A stretch of 53,354 nt of DNA from Microcoleus vaginatus WJT46-NPBG5 (lineage in GTDB: Bacteria > Cyanobacteriota > Cyanobacteriia > Cyanobacteriales > Oscillatoriaceae): positions 1-53,354 of the forward strand of contig JAHHHM010000033.1 of assembly GCA_019359355.1 (NCBI GenBank), in the 5' to 3' direction. The notes under the pieces were generated by a model. It ran no database searches. It saw only the letters and a program-made list of their open reading frames with translations, and was not told the origin of the DNA. Positions within the stretch are counted from its first letter, which is position 1; each line of letters starts with the position of its first letter. A program made the position numbers and the translations under genes. Positions 18,165 to 27,197 of this stretch are shown piece by piece.

Positions 18165-18692
18165 TTAAGGTTTTTCGGGTGCCGGCGGAATTTTATACTG
18201 ACCGGCAATGTTATAGAAAAGCCGGTAGTAATCGGCAAATTTTTCGCTGGGAGATTGGGCGTAACAGTTATATTCCAATTTTCCCTGTACCAAGGTTAAG
18301 GTCATGGAACTGATTTGTGGCCCTAAATTCACTTCCAATTCCCCTGCTACCCCTTGCTGGGTTGTAAAGTTCTGCTTCAAGGCTTGCGACTCGTCTTTTT
18401 TAGATCGCTTGTGCTTGTCGCGCTTTCCGCTACTTGTCACCCGATAGCCGGCCCAACCTCGAATCTCAACTTGTGGGTTTTTTGGATCGTTAAACGCTTG
18501 CCCATCCTGATTCGTCGGGGGTTCAGCGGCAATCCACGCTTTGGGATAGGGAAACTCAAACTTATAACGCGGGTTGCGATAAGTCTCTAAATGGGTTGTC
18601 GGTTCAATCCGAGAGGGCCGGCAACCCGACAGCATTGCCGCCACAACCAGCCCAGTGACGGCATAACCCCTGATGTAATGAGTGACAGACAT
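18165..18692 (-). CDS. Predicted lipoprotein, 175 aa, PsbP-like in part
   Basis: The signal sequence ends in a lipobox LSGC with C24 as the predicted lipidated cysteine. The mature part starts with the pattern YRNPRYKFEFPYPKAW, which resembles the opening strand of PsbP-type domains (tyrosine, phenylalanine and 'P..W'), followed by a basic KRDKHKRSKK stretch. I treat PsbP-likeness as a suggestion only. The gene is convergent with the oxidoreductase gene and ends 37 bp from it. Confidence 0.7.
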   Translation of the reverse strand: MSVTHYIRGYAVTGLVVAAMLSGCRPSRIEPTTHLETYRNPRYKFEFPYPKAWIAAEPPTNQDGQAFNDPKNPQVEIRGWAGYRVTSSGKRDKHKRSKKDESQALKQNFTTQQGVAGELEVNLGPQISSMTLTLVQGKLEYNCYAQSPSEKFADYYRLFYNIAGQYKIPPAPEKP

Positions 18693-18874
18693 CTTTGCAA
18701 CTGCTCTCGTTTTGTTCGCCCCGATCCAACATTCAAATCCCTAGGCAGGGGGAACCGGGCAATCAATGTAACGAAATATTACAGTAATGCCGTCAAAGCG
18801 CTTTAGCATCTTGACAGCTCAATTTTGAGCCGCTATTCTGAAATGCATACCCGGGTAAACAAATTCATAGTCAT

Positions 18875-19222
18875 ATGCAAGATAAGCAAAAAGTTACGTT
18901 GTATCTTCCACCCGAACTGCATCGCCAGCTTAAAATCCGAGCTGCAGTTGACTCCGAACCGATGTCTGCCATTGCGGAAAGAGCAATAGTCTTTTACTTA
19001 GCCAATCCAGAAGTGGTAGACGAGGTAGAGGCATCTCATGGAGGCGCTCATCGGGTATATAGCTGCCCAGAATGCACAAACTCGGTGGTTCTGCGAGAGG
19101 GAGAAATGGTTTCTCTCAAAGATCAGCCCGGAGTCTTAGCTGAAGAGGGTCTTTCGGTTGAAAGGGTACAAAAAGTCAATTCTAGCCCTGAACAAGGAGA
19201 GCAAGAATTGGTTCCCTGCTAG
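18875..19222 (+). CDS. Ribbon-helix-helix protein with a CPEC motif
   Basis: The first 50 residues (KVTLYLPPELHRQLKIRAAVDSEPMSAIAERAI) fit the beta-alpha-alpha fold of CopG/Arc-type DNA-binding proteins. The C-terminal half has a CPEC motif and no known partner domain. The protein is 115 residues. It lies about 100 bp upstream of ycf46 on the same strand, so it could regulate or be co-expressed with ycf46. DNA binding is inferred from the fold pattern. Confidence 0.75.
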   Translation: MQDKQKVTLYLPPELHRQLKIRAAVDSEPMSAIAERAIVFYLANPEVVDEVEASHGGAHRVYSCPECTNSVVLREGEMVSLKDQPGVLAEEGLSVERVQKVNSSPEQGEQELVPC

Positions 19223-19325
19223 AGCTTAGCTTTCTGAAGGCGAGCGCAAATAGCACTTCAACTTCAGCAGCGATGAGCATCCCAATCCAGCAATGTTTGC
19301 ACCGTCTCTAAAAGGTCGATTGGTC

Positions 19326-20834
19326 ATGAAAGAAGAGCTCAGTATTCTAATTCAAGCTCAATATCCTTTAATTTACCTCGTGACCTCCGAGGAAGAGCGG
19401 GCCGAGCAAGCAATTGCAACGATTGCTCAGAGCAAGCCCCAACACAAAGTTTTTATCTGGACAGTCACCCACGGGATCGTGGAATACGGGCAACCGCGCA
19501 ATACAACCCAGCACAACACTGTCTCTCCCGAAGCAGCGATTGAGTGGGTAATTCGGCAGCGCGAACCAGGTATCTTTATATTTAAAGATTTACACCCCTT
19601 TATTGATGCCCCAGCGACAACCCGATGGTTACGGGATGCGATCGCAAGCTTTAAAGGCACCCTAAAAACAATTATTCTCATGTCTCCGGTGCAGCAGGTT
19701 CCGATTGAGCTAGAAAAAGAAGTCGTTGTGTTAGACTTCGCCCTGCCGACAATGGCAGAACTCAATCAAGTTTTGTCAAGTCAATTAACAGAGACCCGAA
19801 CCCGCCGCATTACCACAGAGACTAGAGAAAAACTGCTCAAAGCAGCCTTGGGTTTAACGCGAGATGAAGCAGAAAAAGTCTATCGCAAAGCCCAAGTCAG
19901 TGCCGGTCGTCTCACTGAAGCCGAAGTCGATATTGTTCTTTCCGAGAAAAAGCAGCTGATTCGGCGCAACGGCATCCTCGAATATATAGAAGAAGACGAA
20001 ACCATCGATTCGGTGGGGGGTCTAGACGAATTGAAACGATGGCTGAGGCAGCGTTCCAACGCCTTTACAGAACGGGCGAGAGAATATGGCTTACCTCAAC
20101 CAAAAGGGATGCTGATTTTGGGTGTACCGGGTTGTGGTAAATCTTTAATCGCCAAAACGACCTGCCGGCTATGGGGACTACCTCTGCTACGCCTAGATAT
20201 GGGGCGAGTGTATGACGGATCAATGGTCGGGCGATCTGAAGCGAATCTCCGTAATGCCTTGAAAACAGCCGAGTCGATCTCGCCGGTTATCCTGTTCATC
20301 GATGAACTTGATAAAGCCTTCGCCGGCACCTCAGGTTCCGCTGACTCGGATGGAGGAACGTCTAGCCGGATCTTTGGTTCCTTCCTGACTTGGATGCAAG
20401 AGAAAACATCACCCGTCTTTGTGATGGCTACTGCTAACCGGGTTGAACGCTTGCCTGGAGAGTTTCTCAGAAAGGGCCGGTTTGATGAAATCTTCTTTGT
20501 GGATTTGCCCACGAGTGAAGAGCGCCAAGAAATATTTAAAATTCACCTGAAAAAGCGGAATCGAGACATTGCTCGGTTTGATATCGAGCAACTCGCGAAT
20601 GTCTCCGATGGCTTCTCAGGGGCAGAAATTGAGCAAGGACTAATCGCAGCCATGTACGAAGCCTTCGCTCAAGATAGAGAATTCACGCAGCTGGATATAA
20701 TCGCCGCCATTAAGTCAACGCTGCCACTGTCAAAGACGATGACAGAGCAAGTCACCGCCCTGCGAGATTGGGCGAGGCAGCGAGCGAGACCTGCTGCATC
20801 TTCCGTCGCCGAATATCAGCGACTGGAGTTCTAA
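19326..20834 (+). CDS. ycf46: Ycf46 AAA+ ATPase
   Basis: A 502-residue AAA+ protein conserved in cyanobacteria and red-lineage plastids. An N-terminal domain (about 1-230) opens with the family signature LILIQAQYP-like stretch followed by IYLVTSEEERAEQAI. The AAA module then carries Walker A GVPGCGKS (K272), Walker B ILFIDELDKA and an arginine-rich second region (GEFLRKGRFDEIF). The Synechocystis homologue has been linked to low inorganic carbon responses. I choose ATG 19326, not the upstream in-frame ATG 19293, because it gives the family's usual N-terminus MKEELSIL. ycf35 follows 150 bp downstream. Confidence 0.92.
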   Translation: MKEELSILIQAQYPLIYLVTSEEERAEQAIATIAQSKPQHKVFIWTVTHGIVEYGQPRNTTQHNTVSPEAAIEWVIRQREPGIFIFKDLHPFIDAPATTRWLRDAIASFKGTLKTIILMSPVQQVPIELEKEVVVLDFALPTMAELNQVLSSQLTETRTRRITTETREKLLKAALGLTRDEAEKVYRKAQVSAGRLTEAEVDIVLSEKKQLIRRNGILEYIEEDETIDSVGGLDELKRWLRQRSNAFTERAREYGLPQPKGMLILGVPGCGKSLIAKTTCRLWGLPLLRLDMGRVYDGSMVGRSEANLRNALKTAESISPVILFIDELDKAFAGTSGSADSDGGTSSRIFGSFLTWMQEKTSPVFVMATANRVERLPGEFLRKGRFDEIFFVDLPTSEERQEIFKIHLKKRNRDIARFDIEQLANVSDGFSGAEIEQGLIAAMYEAFAQDREFTQLDIIAAIKSTLPLSKTMTEQVTALRDWARQRARPAASSVAEYQRLEF

Positions 20835-20984
20835 AAGCTTTCTCCTGTCTCCCAACAGGAGCAAAGGCTAGCCAGTAAAGGGTTAGCAGTTTGACAAAAC
20901 GCCGTATATGTGCATCCACACAGCGGCTTGCTTCAGATCCAAACGTTGTCGTATCTCTCAAAGTCCTACTAGGAGGAAATCCAA

Positions 20985-21338
20985 ATGTCTCACTTCAGCA
21001 CCCTGCGTACCAAAATCACCGATGCCGAAATCCTGAAAGCTTCTCTGCGTGACTTGGGCATCAATGTCAAGACCGAAGCTGATGTCCGGGGATACAATGG
21101 CCAACGAGTGCGTTCAGACATCGTGGCAGTGTTGGAAGGTGAATACGATCTGGGCTGGTCTCGCAATGCCGATGGGTCTTTTGACTTGATCGCCGACCTC
21201 TGGGGCGTTGCCAAAAAGCACAATCAAACCGAACTGATTAACTCGATCAATCAGAAGTACGCAGTTAACAAGACTTTGGCTGAAGTTCGTCGCCCCGGCC
21301 TGCAAAATGCCAATGTCAAATTGGTTCTGCAAAAGTAA
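20985..21338 (+). CDS. ycf35: Ycf35 (DUF1257) protein
   Basis: A 117-residue protein of the Ycf35/DUF1257 family, encoded in red-algal plastids and cyanobacteria, with the conserved opening SHFSTLRTKITDAEILKASL and the middle WSRNADGSFDLIADLW. Function is not established. A very strong ribosome site AGGAGG (20971-20976) lies 8 nt before the ATG, suggesting high translation. It lies downstream of ycf46 and ends in a clear intrinsic terminator. Confidence 0.93.
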   Translation: MSHFSTLRTKITDAEILKASLRDLGINVKTEADVRGYNGQRVRSDIVAVLEGEYDLGWSRNADGSFDLIADLWGVAKKHNQTELINSINQKYAVNKTLAEVRRPGLQNANVKLVLQK

Positions 21339-21378
21339 TATCACGGAGCGCGTTCCCAAGCTTGCGGGTTAACCAAAT

Positions 21379-21398
21379 ACGGGTTAGCCCGTTTTTTT
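21379..21398 (+). terminator. Intrinsic terminator of ycf35
   Basis: ACGGG (21379-21383) and CCCGT (21388-21392) form a stem with a TTAG tetraloop, followed directly by a run of seven T. Confidence 0.75.
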
Positions 21399-21576
21399 AT
21401 GCGAATTTTTATGAAACTGCGTCGAGAAAGCGGGGATTTTGACGGTGTGGGAACTCAAGCGCTAGATCGCTGTCCTTGTAATTTCACGTCATCTGCTCTT
21501 TACCCACATGAAATCCTACCCTACACTAAGGTGATTTCTAGCAATCTCAACAAAAATCCCTATTATTGTATTTTCT

Positions 21577-22434
21577 ATGAAATCTTTGGCTCCTGAGCTA
21601 GAGCAACAAATCCGGCAGTTAATGCGTTCTGGCGGTCAACAGGCCGCACAAATGGCAAAAGAACACTTTCAGGTTGCCCAAAAAGGGCCGGATGACTATG
21701 TAACGAGTGTTGATCGATGGTTAGATCGGCATCTCGCAACCGCCTTTGCTAAACTGTTTCCCCACGAAGGCATCATTACCGAGGAAAACGAACAGTCGCG
21801 AACCGCATTTGGGTCCGGCTACCCTCGGTTGTGGTTGATCGATCCCCTGGATGGCACCGAAGATTTTATTCAGGGACATCCCCACTATGCCGTCATGGTG
21901 GGGTTGCTATCGCACAACGAACCGATTGCCGGCTGGATTTACGCGCCTTCTCAAGATTTAATGTGCTACGGCGGACGCGAGTGGGGTTTATTTCAAGCAA
22001 CCGGCGAAGAACCAGCACAACCGCTGCCGGTGAAAGAACCCTTAGCCCCTTCGTCGTCATTCTGCCCAGTCATCGTAGGCACTAAAGATCAGCGAAACTT
22101 TGGCAGCGCCCTTACAGAGTTGATTCCTGAAGCGCAATTTTACTCACTGGGCAGCTTTGGCCTCAAAGTCCTGGAAGTGATTCAAGGACGAGCCGGCCTT
22201 TATATCTATCTCAATCGGCGAGTCAAGCTTTGGGATACCACCGGCCCGATTGCCTTGGCAAAAGCTGCTGGGTTAACCTGTTGCGACTTAGAGGGCCGAC
22301 CTTTAAGCTTTCAGCCCGATGCCATCGATCCAGTCACCTTAACCCACAAACAAACCATTGTTATTGGTTGGCCACACTACGTTGAGTCTCTGCTGCCAAG
22401 AATTCAGAAAGCAGTTGCCAGCACTACTGCCTAA
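21577..22434 (+). CDS. Inositol monophosphatase family protein (CysQ-like)
   Basis: A 285-residue Mg-dependent, lithium-sensitive type phosphatase. The metal-binding motif WLIDPLDGTEDFIQG (D-P-L-D-G-T) is near residue 90, with an upstream EEN glutamate, and the second signature KLWDTTGPIALAKAAG is near 220. These define the family that includes CysQ/3'(2'),5'-bisphosphate nucleotidase and inositol monophosphatase. A CysQ-like role in removing PAP during sulfate assimilation is plausible; substrate choice cannot be fixed from motifs alone. It stands alone after the ycf35 terminator. Confidence 0.88.
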   Translation: MKSLAPELEQQIRQLMRSGGQQAAQMAKEHFQVAQKGPDDYVTSVDRWLDRHLATAFAKLFPHEGIITEENEQSRTAFGSGYPRLWLIDPLDGTEDFIQGHPHYAVMVGLLSHNEPIAGWIYAPSQDLMCYGGREWGLFQATGEEPAQPLPVKEPLAPSSSFCPVIVGTKDQRNFGSALTELIPEAQFYSLGSFGLKVLEVIQGRAGLYIYLNRRVKLWDTTGPIALAKAAGLTCCDLEGRPLSFQPDAIDPVTLTHKQTIVIGWPHYVESLLPRIQKAVASTTA

Positions 22435-22637
22435 GCAACGCCCCAAAAAGTGAGCAACTCAAAGGGGAAATCGCTTAAAGAAAAGTTAATAGATCGAGAA
22501 TCCTCGCACTATTTTCCGATTCTGGCGGGTAGTATGTCAACATCAATAAATAGGAATCTATGTTGTTGGTTTTTGCAACCCAAATTCCCTAGCCGTTGAC
22601 TCCTACCCATCCTGATTTCTTATCTTGACGAGCTCTC

Positions 22638-23321
22638 ATGCAGACAGAAGCTTTTAGTGAGCTTTTCCCTCTTTTCAGTGCCGCCAACCCAGAGACACTG
22701 GAATGGCTACTCTCCGTTGCCGTAGAACACGAGTACCCGTCCAACCGAGCCGTCCTGATGGAGGATGCCTGGGGAAATGCTGTTTACTTCTTAGTATCCG
22801 GCTGGGTCAAAGTCCGACGCCTTGCCGGGGAGAACGTCGTCACGCTGGCCATTCTAGGCCGGGGTGATTTCTTTGGCGAAATGGCCATTCTGGATGAATC
22901 TCCCCGCTCCACAGATGTGATCGCCCTCTCGCCGGTGCAGCTACTCAGTGTCTCCGCGCAGCGATTTATTCAAACCCTTTCTAAGGATGCTCAGCTGCAC
23001 CACCGGATGCTGCAACTGATGGTGCGGCGTTTGCGACAGACTAACTTTCGCTTCCAACTGCGGAACCGGCCTCCAGCAGTCAAACTCGCAAATACCTTAG
23101 TTTCTTTAGCAGAAAACTACGGGCAGCCAACCGAGAAGGGAATAGAAATTTTTAACATTCCCTTCAAAGATTTAGCCGATGTTACAGACATCGGGGTAGA
23201 AGAAACCAGCAAAATTATGCAAAAACTCAATGAAAAAGGCTGGCTCAAGATCGATCTTGATCGTGAGGCTATTTACTTACTCAATATCAAGCAGTTGACC
23301 CATCTAGCTGGACACGTTTAA
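22638..23321 (+). CDS. Crp/Fnr family transcriptional regulator
   Basis: A 227-residue protein with an N-terminal cyclic-nucleotide-binding-type beta barrel (about 20-130, with LGRGDFFGEMAILDESPRSTD) and a C-terminal winged helix-turn-helix (about 150-220, with FKDLADVTDIGVEETSKIMQKL). The barrel has the FGE phosphate-binding-cassette pattern and an R in PRSTD, so cyclic nucleotide binding is possible. It is not obviously NtcA. An adenylate cyclase domain is encoded about 6 kb away at 28795-31074, but a link is speculative. Confidence 0.88.
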   Translation: MQTEAFSELFPLFSAANPETLEWLLSVAVEHEYPSNRAVLMEDAWGNAVYFLVSGWVKVRRLAGENVVTLAILGRGDFFGEMAILDESPRSTDVIALSPVQLLSVSAQRFIQTLSKDAQLHHRMLQLMVRRLRQTNFRFQLRNRPPAVKLANTLVSLAENYGQPTEKGIEIFNIPFKDLADVTDIGVEETSKIMQKLNEKGWLKIDLDREAIYLLNIKQLTHLAGHV

Positions 23322-23381
23322 AGGGGAGAGGGGCTAGGGGCTAGGAAGGGAGAGAGGGGCAGAAGCGGAGAGGGGGAGAAA

Positions 23382-23479
23382 TGCCCAATGCCCAATGCCC
23401 CATCCCCAGACCTTTAGGTTGGCGAAGCCTTGCCCAATGCCCAATGCCCCATCCCCCTACCTTTAGGTTGGCGAAGCCT
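23382..23479. repeat. Two tandem copies of a 49-bp repeat
   Basis: Unit one (23382-23430) and unit two (23431-23479) are the same apart from two bases. Each holds TGCCCAATGCCCAATGCCCC, a CATCCCC stretch, then CTTTAGGTTGGCGAAGCC. A third truncated copy (CCCATCCCCCATGC) follows at the start of the peptidase gene. The array fills the gap between the Crp-type gene and the M61 peptidase gene. Confidence 0.85.
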
Positions 23480-23505
23480 TGACCCATCCCCCATGCACAA
23501 ATGAA

Positions 23506-25305
23506 ATGACTGAAGCAACTCAAACACGCCCTAGCAAAACACCCAGCGTAGCACCGGCAATTCATTACCAAGTGGCGATGCCCCAGCCGGAATCGCATTT
23601 ATTTGAAGTGACGCTGCGCGTACTCAACTGGCATGAGCCGGTATTGGATTTAAAAATGCCGGTTTGGACACCAGGTTCTTACTTGGTGCGAGAATACGCC
23701 AAAAACCTGCAAAACTTCGGCGCTCAAACGGCTGACGCGCAACCGTTGAGCTGGCGCAAGGTGAAAAAAAACTACTGGCAAATTGATACAGCCGGTGTTT
23801 CTGAAATCATTGTGCGCTACCGGCTCTATGCTAATGAGCTGACAGTTCGGACAAATCACCTGGATAGCACTCACGGTTATTTTAACGGTGCCGCCCTGTT
23901 CTTCTATCTACCTGGATTTGAGCAGCAACCTGTTTCTGTCACCATTGTGCCACCGCAACCGGAATGGCGCGTCTCCACCTCTTTAAGCCCTGTCTCCGGC
24001 CAGCCTAACACCTTTTACGCCCCGGATTTTGACACCCTGGTAGATAGTCCTTTTGAAATTGGCACCCACCGGCTCTATCATTTTGAAGTCTTAGGCAAAC
24101 AGCACGAGCTGGTCATTTGGGGGCAGGGCAATGCTAAACCAAAGCAACTTATTCCCGATATTGAAAAAATCATCCAAGTCGAAGCCCAGATGTTTGGTGG
24201 GCTGCCCTACAATCGCTATGTATTTCTAGTACATCTGTCGGCTCAAGGATTTGGCGGCTTAGAACACAAGGATAGCTGCACTCTAAACTATAACCGCTTG
24301 GGCTTCCGCGCTAAAGATAAATACGAGCGCTTCATGCAACTGGTGGCGCACGAATTTTTCCACCTCTGGAATGTTAAACGTATTCGACCGAAAGCGCTTG
24401 AAGTGTTTGATTATGAAGGTGAGAACTATACCCCTTCTCTGTGGTTTAGTGAGGGAACCACTAGCTATTACGATTTGGTAATTCCTTTACGTGCCGGCAT
24501 TTACGATGTCAACACCTATTTAGAAAACTTGAGCAAGGAAATCACTCGCTTGCAAACAATACCGGGACGACAGGTGCAACCGGCGAGTGAGTCAAGTTTT
24601 GATGCCTGGATTAAGCTATACCGCCCGGATGCGAACTCTGGCAATTCCCAAATTTCCTATTATTTAAAAGGGGAAATGGTGTCATTATTGCTCGATTTGC
24701 TAATCCGCCAGCGTCATAACAATCAGCGTTCCCTTGATGATGTAATGCGTGTGATGTGGCAGCAATTTGGGCAACCTGAAATTGGTTTCACCCCAGAACA
24801 ACTGCGAAACGTTCTTGAATCAGTTTCTGAGATGGATTTGGGGGATTTCTTCGCTCGTTACATTGATGGAACTGAAGAATTGCCCTTTGATGAGTACCTG
24901 GAGCCTTTTGGTCTGCGGCTGTCTGCTGATGATAGCAATTCTGTGGTGCCTTTCTTGGGCTTGACAGTGAAGGCAGAAAATGATATAGGTATCATCAAAT
25001 TTGTTGAGATGGGTTCACCGGCACAGGTGGCAGGAATCGATGCCGGCGATGAATTACTGGCAATTGACGGAATTCGGGTATCAGCCGATCAGCTCAATGA
25101 GCGGCTGAAAGACTATCAACCCAACGAGACAATTCAGGTGGCAGTCTTCCATCAAGATGAACTGCGCTGTCTGTCAGTGACTCTAACTTTACCCCGTCCC
25201 AACCGTTATCAAGTAGTGCCGGTGGAAGATCCAACGCCGGCGCAGGAGCAAAACTTTGCTGGTTGGTTAGGGGTGCCGGTTTCAACCATTCGCGCTAAGT
25301 GCTGA
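23506..25305 (+). CDS. M61 family metallopeptidase with PDZ domain
   Basis: A 599-residue zinc peptidase of family M61 (glycyl-aminopeptidase type). An N-terminal beta domain opens with IHYQVAMPQPESHLFEV. The catalytic motif HEFFH (282-286) is followed by WNVKRIRP and, further on, the downstream glutamate in LWFSEGTTSYY, the expected third ligand. A PDZ domain occupies about 470-560 (FLGLTVKAENDIGII, then GSPAQVAGIDAGDELLAIDG) and should bind the C-terminus of a substrate. The family lacks a strict location; no signal peptide is seen. The open frame extends upstream to a TTG at 23479 within the repeat array, but the ATG at 23506 is preferred. Confidence 0.92.
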   Translation: MTEATQTRPSKTPSVAPAIHYQVAMPQPESHLFEVTLRVLNWHEPVLDLKMPVWTPGSYLVREYAKNLQNFGAQTADAQPLSWRKVKKNYWQIDTAGVSEIIVRYRLYANELTVRTNHLDSTHGYFNGAALFFYLPGFEQQPVSVTIVPPQPEWRVSTSLSPVSGQPNTFYAPDFDTLVDSPFEIGTHRLYHFEVLGKQHELVIWGQGNAKPKQLIPDIEKIIQVEAQMFGGLPYNRYVFLVHLSAQGFGGLEHKDSCTLNYNRLGFRAKDKYERFMQLVAHEFFHLWNVKRIRPKALEVFDYEGENYTPSLWFSEGTTSYYDLVIPLRAGIYDVNTYLENLSKEITRLQTIPGRQVQPASESSFDAWIKLYRPDANSGNSQISYYLKGEMVSLLLDLLIRQRHNNQRSLDDVMRVMWQQFGQPEIGFTPEQLRNVLESVSEMDLGDFFARYIDGTEELPFDEYLEPFGLRLSADDSNSVVPFLGLTVKAENDIGIIKFVEMGSPAQVAGIDAGDELLAIDGIRVSADQLNERLKDYQPNETIQVAVFHQDELRCLSVTLTLPRPNRYQVVPVEDPTPAQEQNFAGWLGVPVSTIRAKC

Positions 25306-25330
25306 GTGCTGAGTGAGAGAGTGGGAGAGA

Positions 25331-25365
25331 ATGCCCCATGCCCCATGCCCCATGCCCTATGCCCC
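25331..25365. repeat. Short tandem heptamer repeat (ATGCCCC)5
   Basis: Five consecutive copies of ATGCCCC, the fourth altered to ATGCCCT, lie just after the M61 gene and are preceded by GAGTGCTGAGT-type sequence. This is the STRR class of repeat common in cyanobacterial intergenic DNA. Confidence 0.85.
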
Positions 25366-25479
25366 ATACCGGCAACAGTCCTTAAAAAGATCGTTACATC
25401 TGGGCAACCTGTTGCGATCGCGTGGTAGGTTGTTGGCAACTTTGTACCTAAAACACTGTTAAATCAAGAAGGAATAATT

Positions 25480-25965
25480 ATGCCACTACAACCACCCCCA
25501 CCCCCACCGATCACCCCCCGTCAGATGACTCTGCTGCGAGTTGTGACAGCTATGGCATGGGCTGATGGGGAACTTGCCACAGAAGAAGTAGATTTTATGC
25601 TACAGCGCTTTAGCGAGCTGTTTGCCACCAACTCAAATCAGCAGCAACAATTGCAACAAGAATTGCGAGATTATCTCATGCAAAATATCCCGCTCAATGA
25701 GTTGATTCCTAAGCTGGCAAGCAACGAAGAGCGGGAATTGGTGCTAAGACTCGGTTATGAAGTCATCTCTTCTAGCGCTCGCACCCCTGATGAGCCGGCG
25801 ATTAATACTGAAGAAGCCGAAGCTTATCAAAACTTGGTGCGCCTACTTAACTTGCCGGCAGATGTGGTGAAACGCATCGAGTCAGAACTTGCAGCGGCAC
25901 CCGATAGTGATGAGGGACTTGTTGATAAACTCACTCATCAAATTGAGGAATTTATCCAAGGCTGA
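25480..25965 (+). CDS. TerB-like (tellurite-resistance-fold) protein
   Basis: A 161-residue acidic, all-alpha protein. A proline run near the N-terminus is followed by LLRVVTAMAWADGELATEEVDFMLQRF, whose 'MAxADGExxxEE' pattern is the TerB signature that places acidic residues for metal or ligand binding. TerB-like domains occur in many contexts, and no link to tellurite is implied. A ribosome site GAAGGA precedes the ATG. It is convergent with nadA across a perfect hairpin. Confidence 0.82.
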   Translation: MPLQPPPPPPITPRQMTLLRVVTAMAWADGELATEEVDFMLQRFSELFATNSNQQQQLQQELRDYLMQNIPLNELIPKLASNEERELVLRLGYEVISSSARTPDEPAINTEEAEAYQNLVRLLNLPADVVKRIESELAAAPDSDEGLVDKLTHQIEEFIQG

Positions 25966-25983
25966 GCTTTCTTCAAGGGGATA

Positions 25984-26020
25984 CAAAAGGATGAATTCAG
26001 AATTTTTATTCATCCTTTTG
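25984..26020. terminator. Bidirectional terminator between terB-like gene and nadA
   Basis: Perfect 13-bp arms CAAAAGGATGAAT (25984-25996) and ATTCATCCTTTTG (26008-26020) enclose an 11-nt loop between convergent genes. The arms end in A/T-rich stretches on either strand. Confidence 0.7.
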
Positions 26021-26027
26021 CATTCGT

Positions 26028-26999
26028 TTAAACACTCATTTCTAACATTCGCTGCATCGGTTGCAATGCGGCTAATCGTGTCTCTTCTGGAAGAGTAATT
26101 TCTGGAGCGCGATTTTTCATGGCAAGATAAAGCTTTTCGAGTGTGTTTAACCTCATGTGAGGACATTCGTTGCAGGCGCAAGTGCTGTTCACTGGCGGCG
26201 CTGGAATAAAGTGTTTGTGAGGCGTTTGCTTTTGCATTTGGTGAATAATTCCTGGTTCCGTCGCAACGATAAACGCGCTTGCGGAACTTAGGTGAACGTA
26301 TTTCAATAATGCCGATGTGGAACCAATATAAGTAGCATGGCGCAACACCGGCTCCTCACATTCTGGGTGAGCAATGATCTCAGCCTCTGGATGCTCAATT
26401 TTGAGCTGAACGATTTTCTTTTCTGAGAAGGTTTCATGCACCATGCAACTGCCTTGCCACAGCACCAAATCTCTGCCGGTTTGCTGCATCACATACCGCC
26501 CTAAATTCCGATCTGGGGCAAAAATAATCGGCTGATCTTCTGGAATTTGCCGAACTATTTTAACGGCGTTGGAACTGGTGCAGATGATATCGCTCATTGC
26601 CTTAATTGCGGCTGAGCAGTTGATATAGGAAATCACCAAATGTCCCGGATGAGCAGCTTTAAACTCCCCAAACGCTGCCGGCGGGCAAGTATCTGCCAAG
26701 GAACAACCGGCATCTAAGTCGGGCAACAATACCAGTTTGTTGGGATTGAGAATTTTAGCCGTTTCTGCCATGAAATGAACGCCGGCGAAAACAATCACAT
26801 CCGCATTTGTGTTGGCTGCTTTACGAGAAAGCTCCAAAGAATCGCCGATATAGTCGGCTATATCCTGAATATCGGAATCTTGGTAATAGTGAGCCAGAAT
26901 AACAGCGTTTAGCTCTTGTTTCAGGGCATTAATCGCTGCAAACAAGTCATGGGGCAGATCAGCTGTTTGATCGCGTCGCAGAAGTGCAGTCGTAAACAC
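26028..26999 (-). CDS. nadA: Quinolinate synthase
   Basis: NadA condenses iminoaspartate with dihydroxyacetone phosphate to quinolinate in de novo NAD synthesis, using a [4Fe-4S] cluster. The 323-residue protein shows the family's triplicated fold and motifs: [20 protein letters not shown] near the start, [12 protein letters not shown] (C99, C105), HPEC (C214) and CACNECPHM (C274, C276, C279). The third ligand region differs from the short E. coli form and fits the NadA type common in cyanobacteria. nadB and nadC are not in the window. Confidence 0.96.
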   Translation of the reverse strand: MFTTALLRRDQTADLPHDLFAAINALKQELNAVILAHYYQDSDIQDIADYIGDSLELSRKAANTNADVIVFAGVHFMAETAKILNPNKLVLLPDLDAGCSLADTCPPAAFGEFKAAHPGHLVISYINCSAAIKAMSDIICTSSNAVKIVRQIPEDQPIIFAPDRNLGRYVMQQTGRDLVLWQGSCMVHETFSEKKIVQLKIEHPEAEIIAHPECEEPVLRHATYIGSTSALLKYVHLSSASAFIVATEPGIIHQMQKQTPHKHFIPAPPVNSTCACNECPHMRLNTLEKLYLAMKNRAPEITLPEETRLAALQPMQRMLEMSV

Positions 27000-27096
27000 A
27001 GTTTAGGAGTTGCCTCAGCCGGAATGGGGTTAGTGTGTAAAGGAATTATAGTAGTTTTTACCAAAAATTGCAGGAGACAAGTAGAGCCGGTTAAAT

Positions 27097-27135
27097 CCCC
27101 AATGCCCCATCCCCCATCCCCAATGCCCCATCCCC
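27097..27135. repeat. C-rich short repeat cluster near nadA
   Basis: CCCCAATGCCCCAT is followed by CCCCCATCCCCAATGCCCCA and TCCCC, reusing the ATGCCCC and CATCCCC words of the 23.4-kb and 25.3-kb repeats. It lies between the divergent nadA and TIGR04168 genes. Confidence 0.75.
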
Positions 27136-27197
27136 AAATACTGCCAAAACCGGCCATGCTTGCCTATGCTTGAAAAGAGAGTGGCACAGGACTTGGC

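Noticed and set aside
25331-25365. Tandem ATGCCCC as part of a CRISPR or gene
   Set aside because: Units are 7 bp and contiguous, typical of short tandem repeats.
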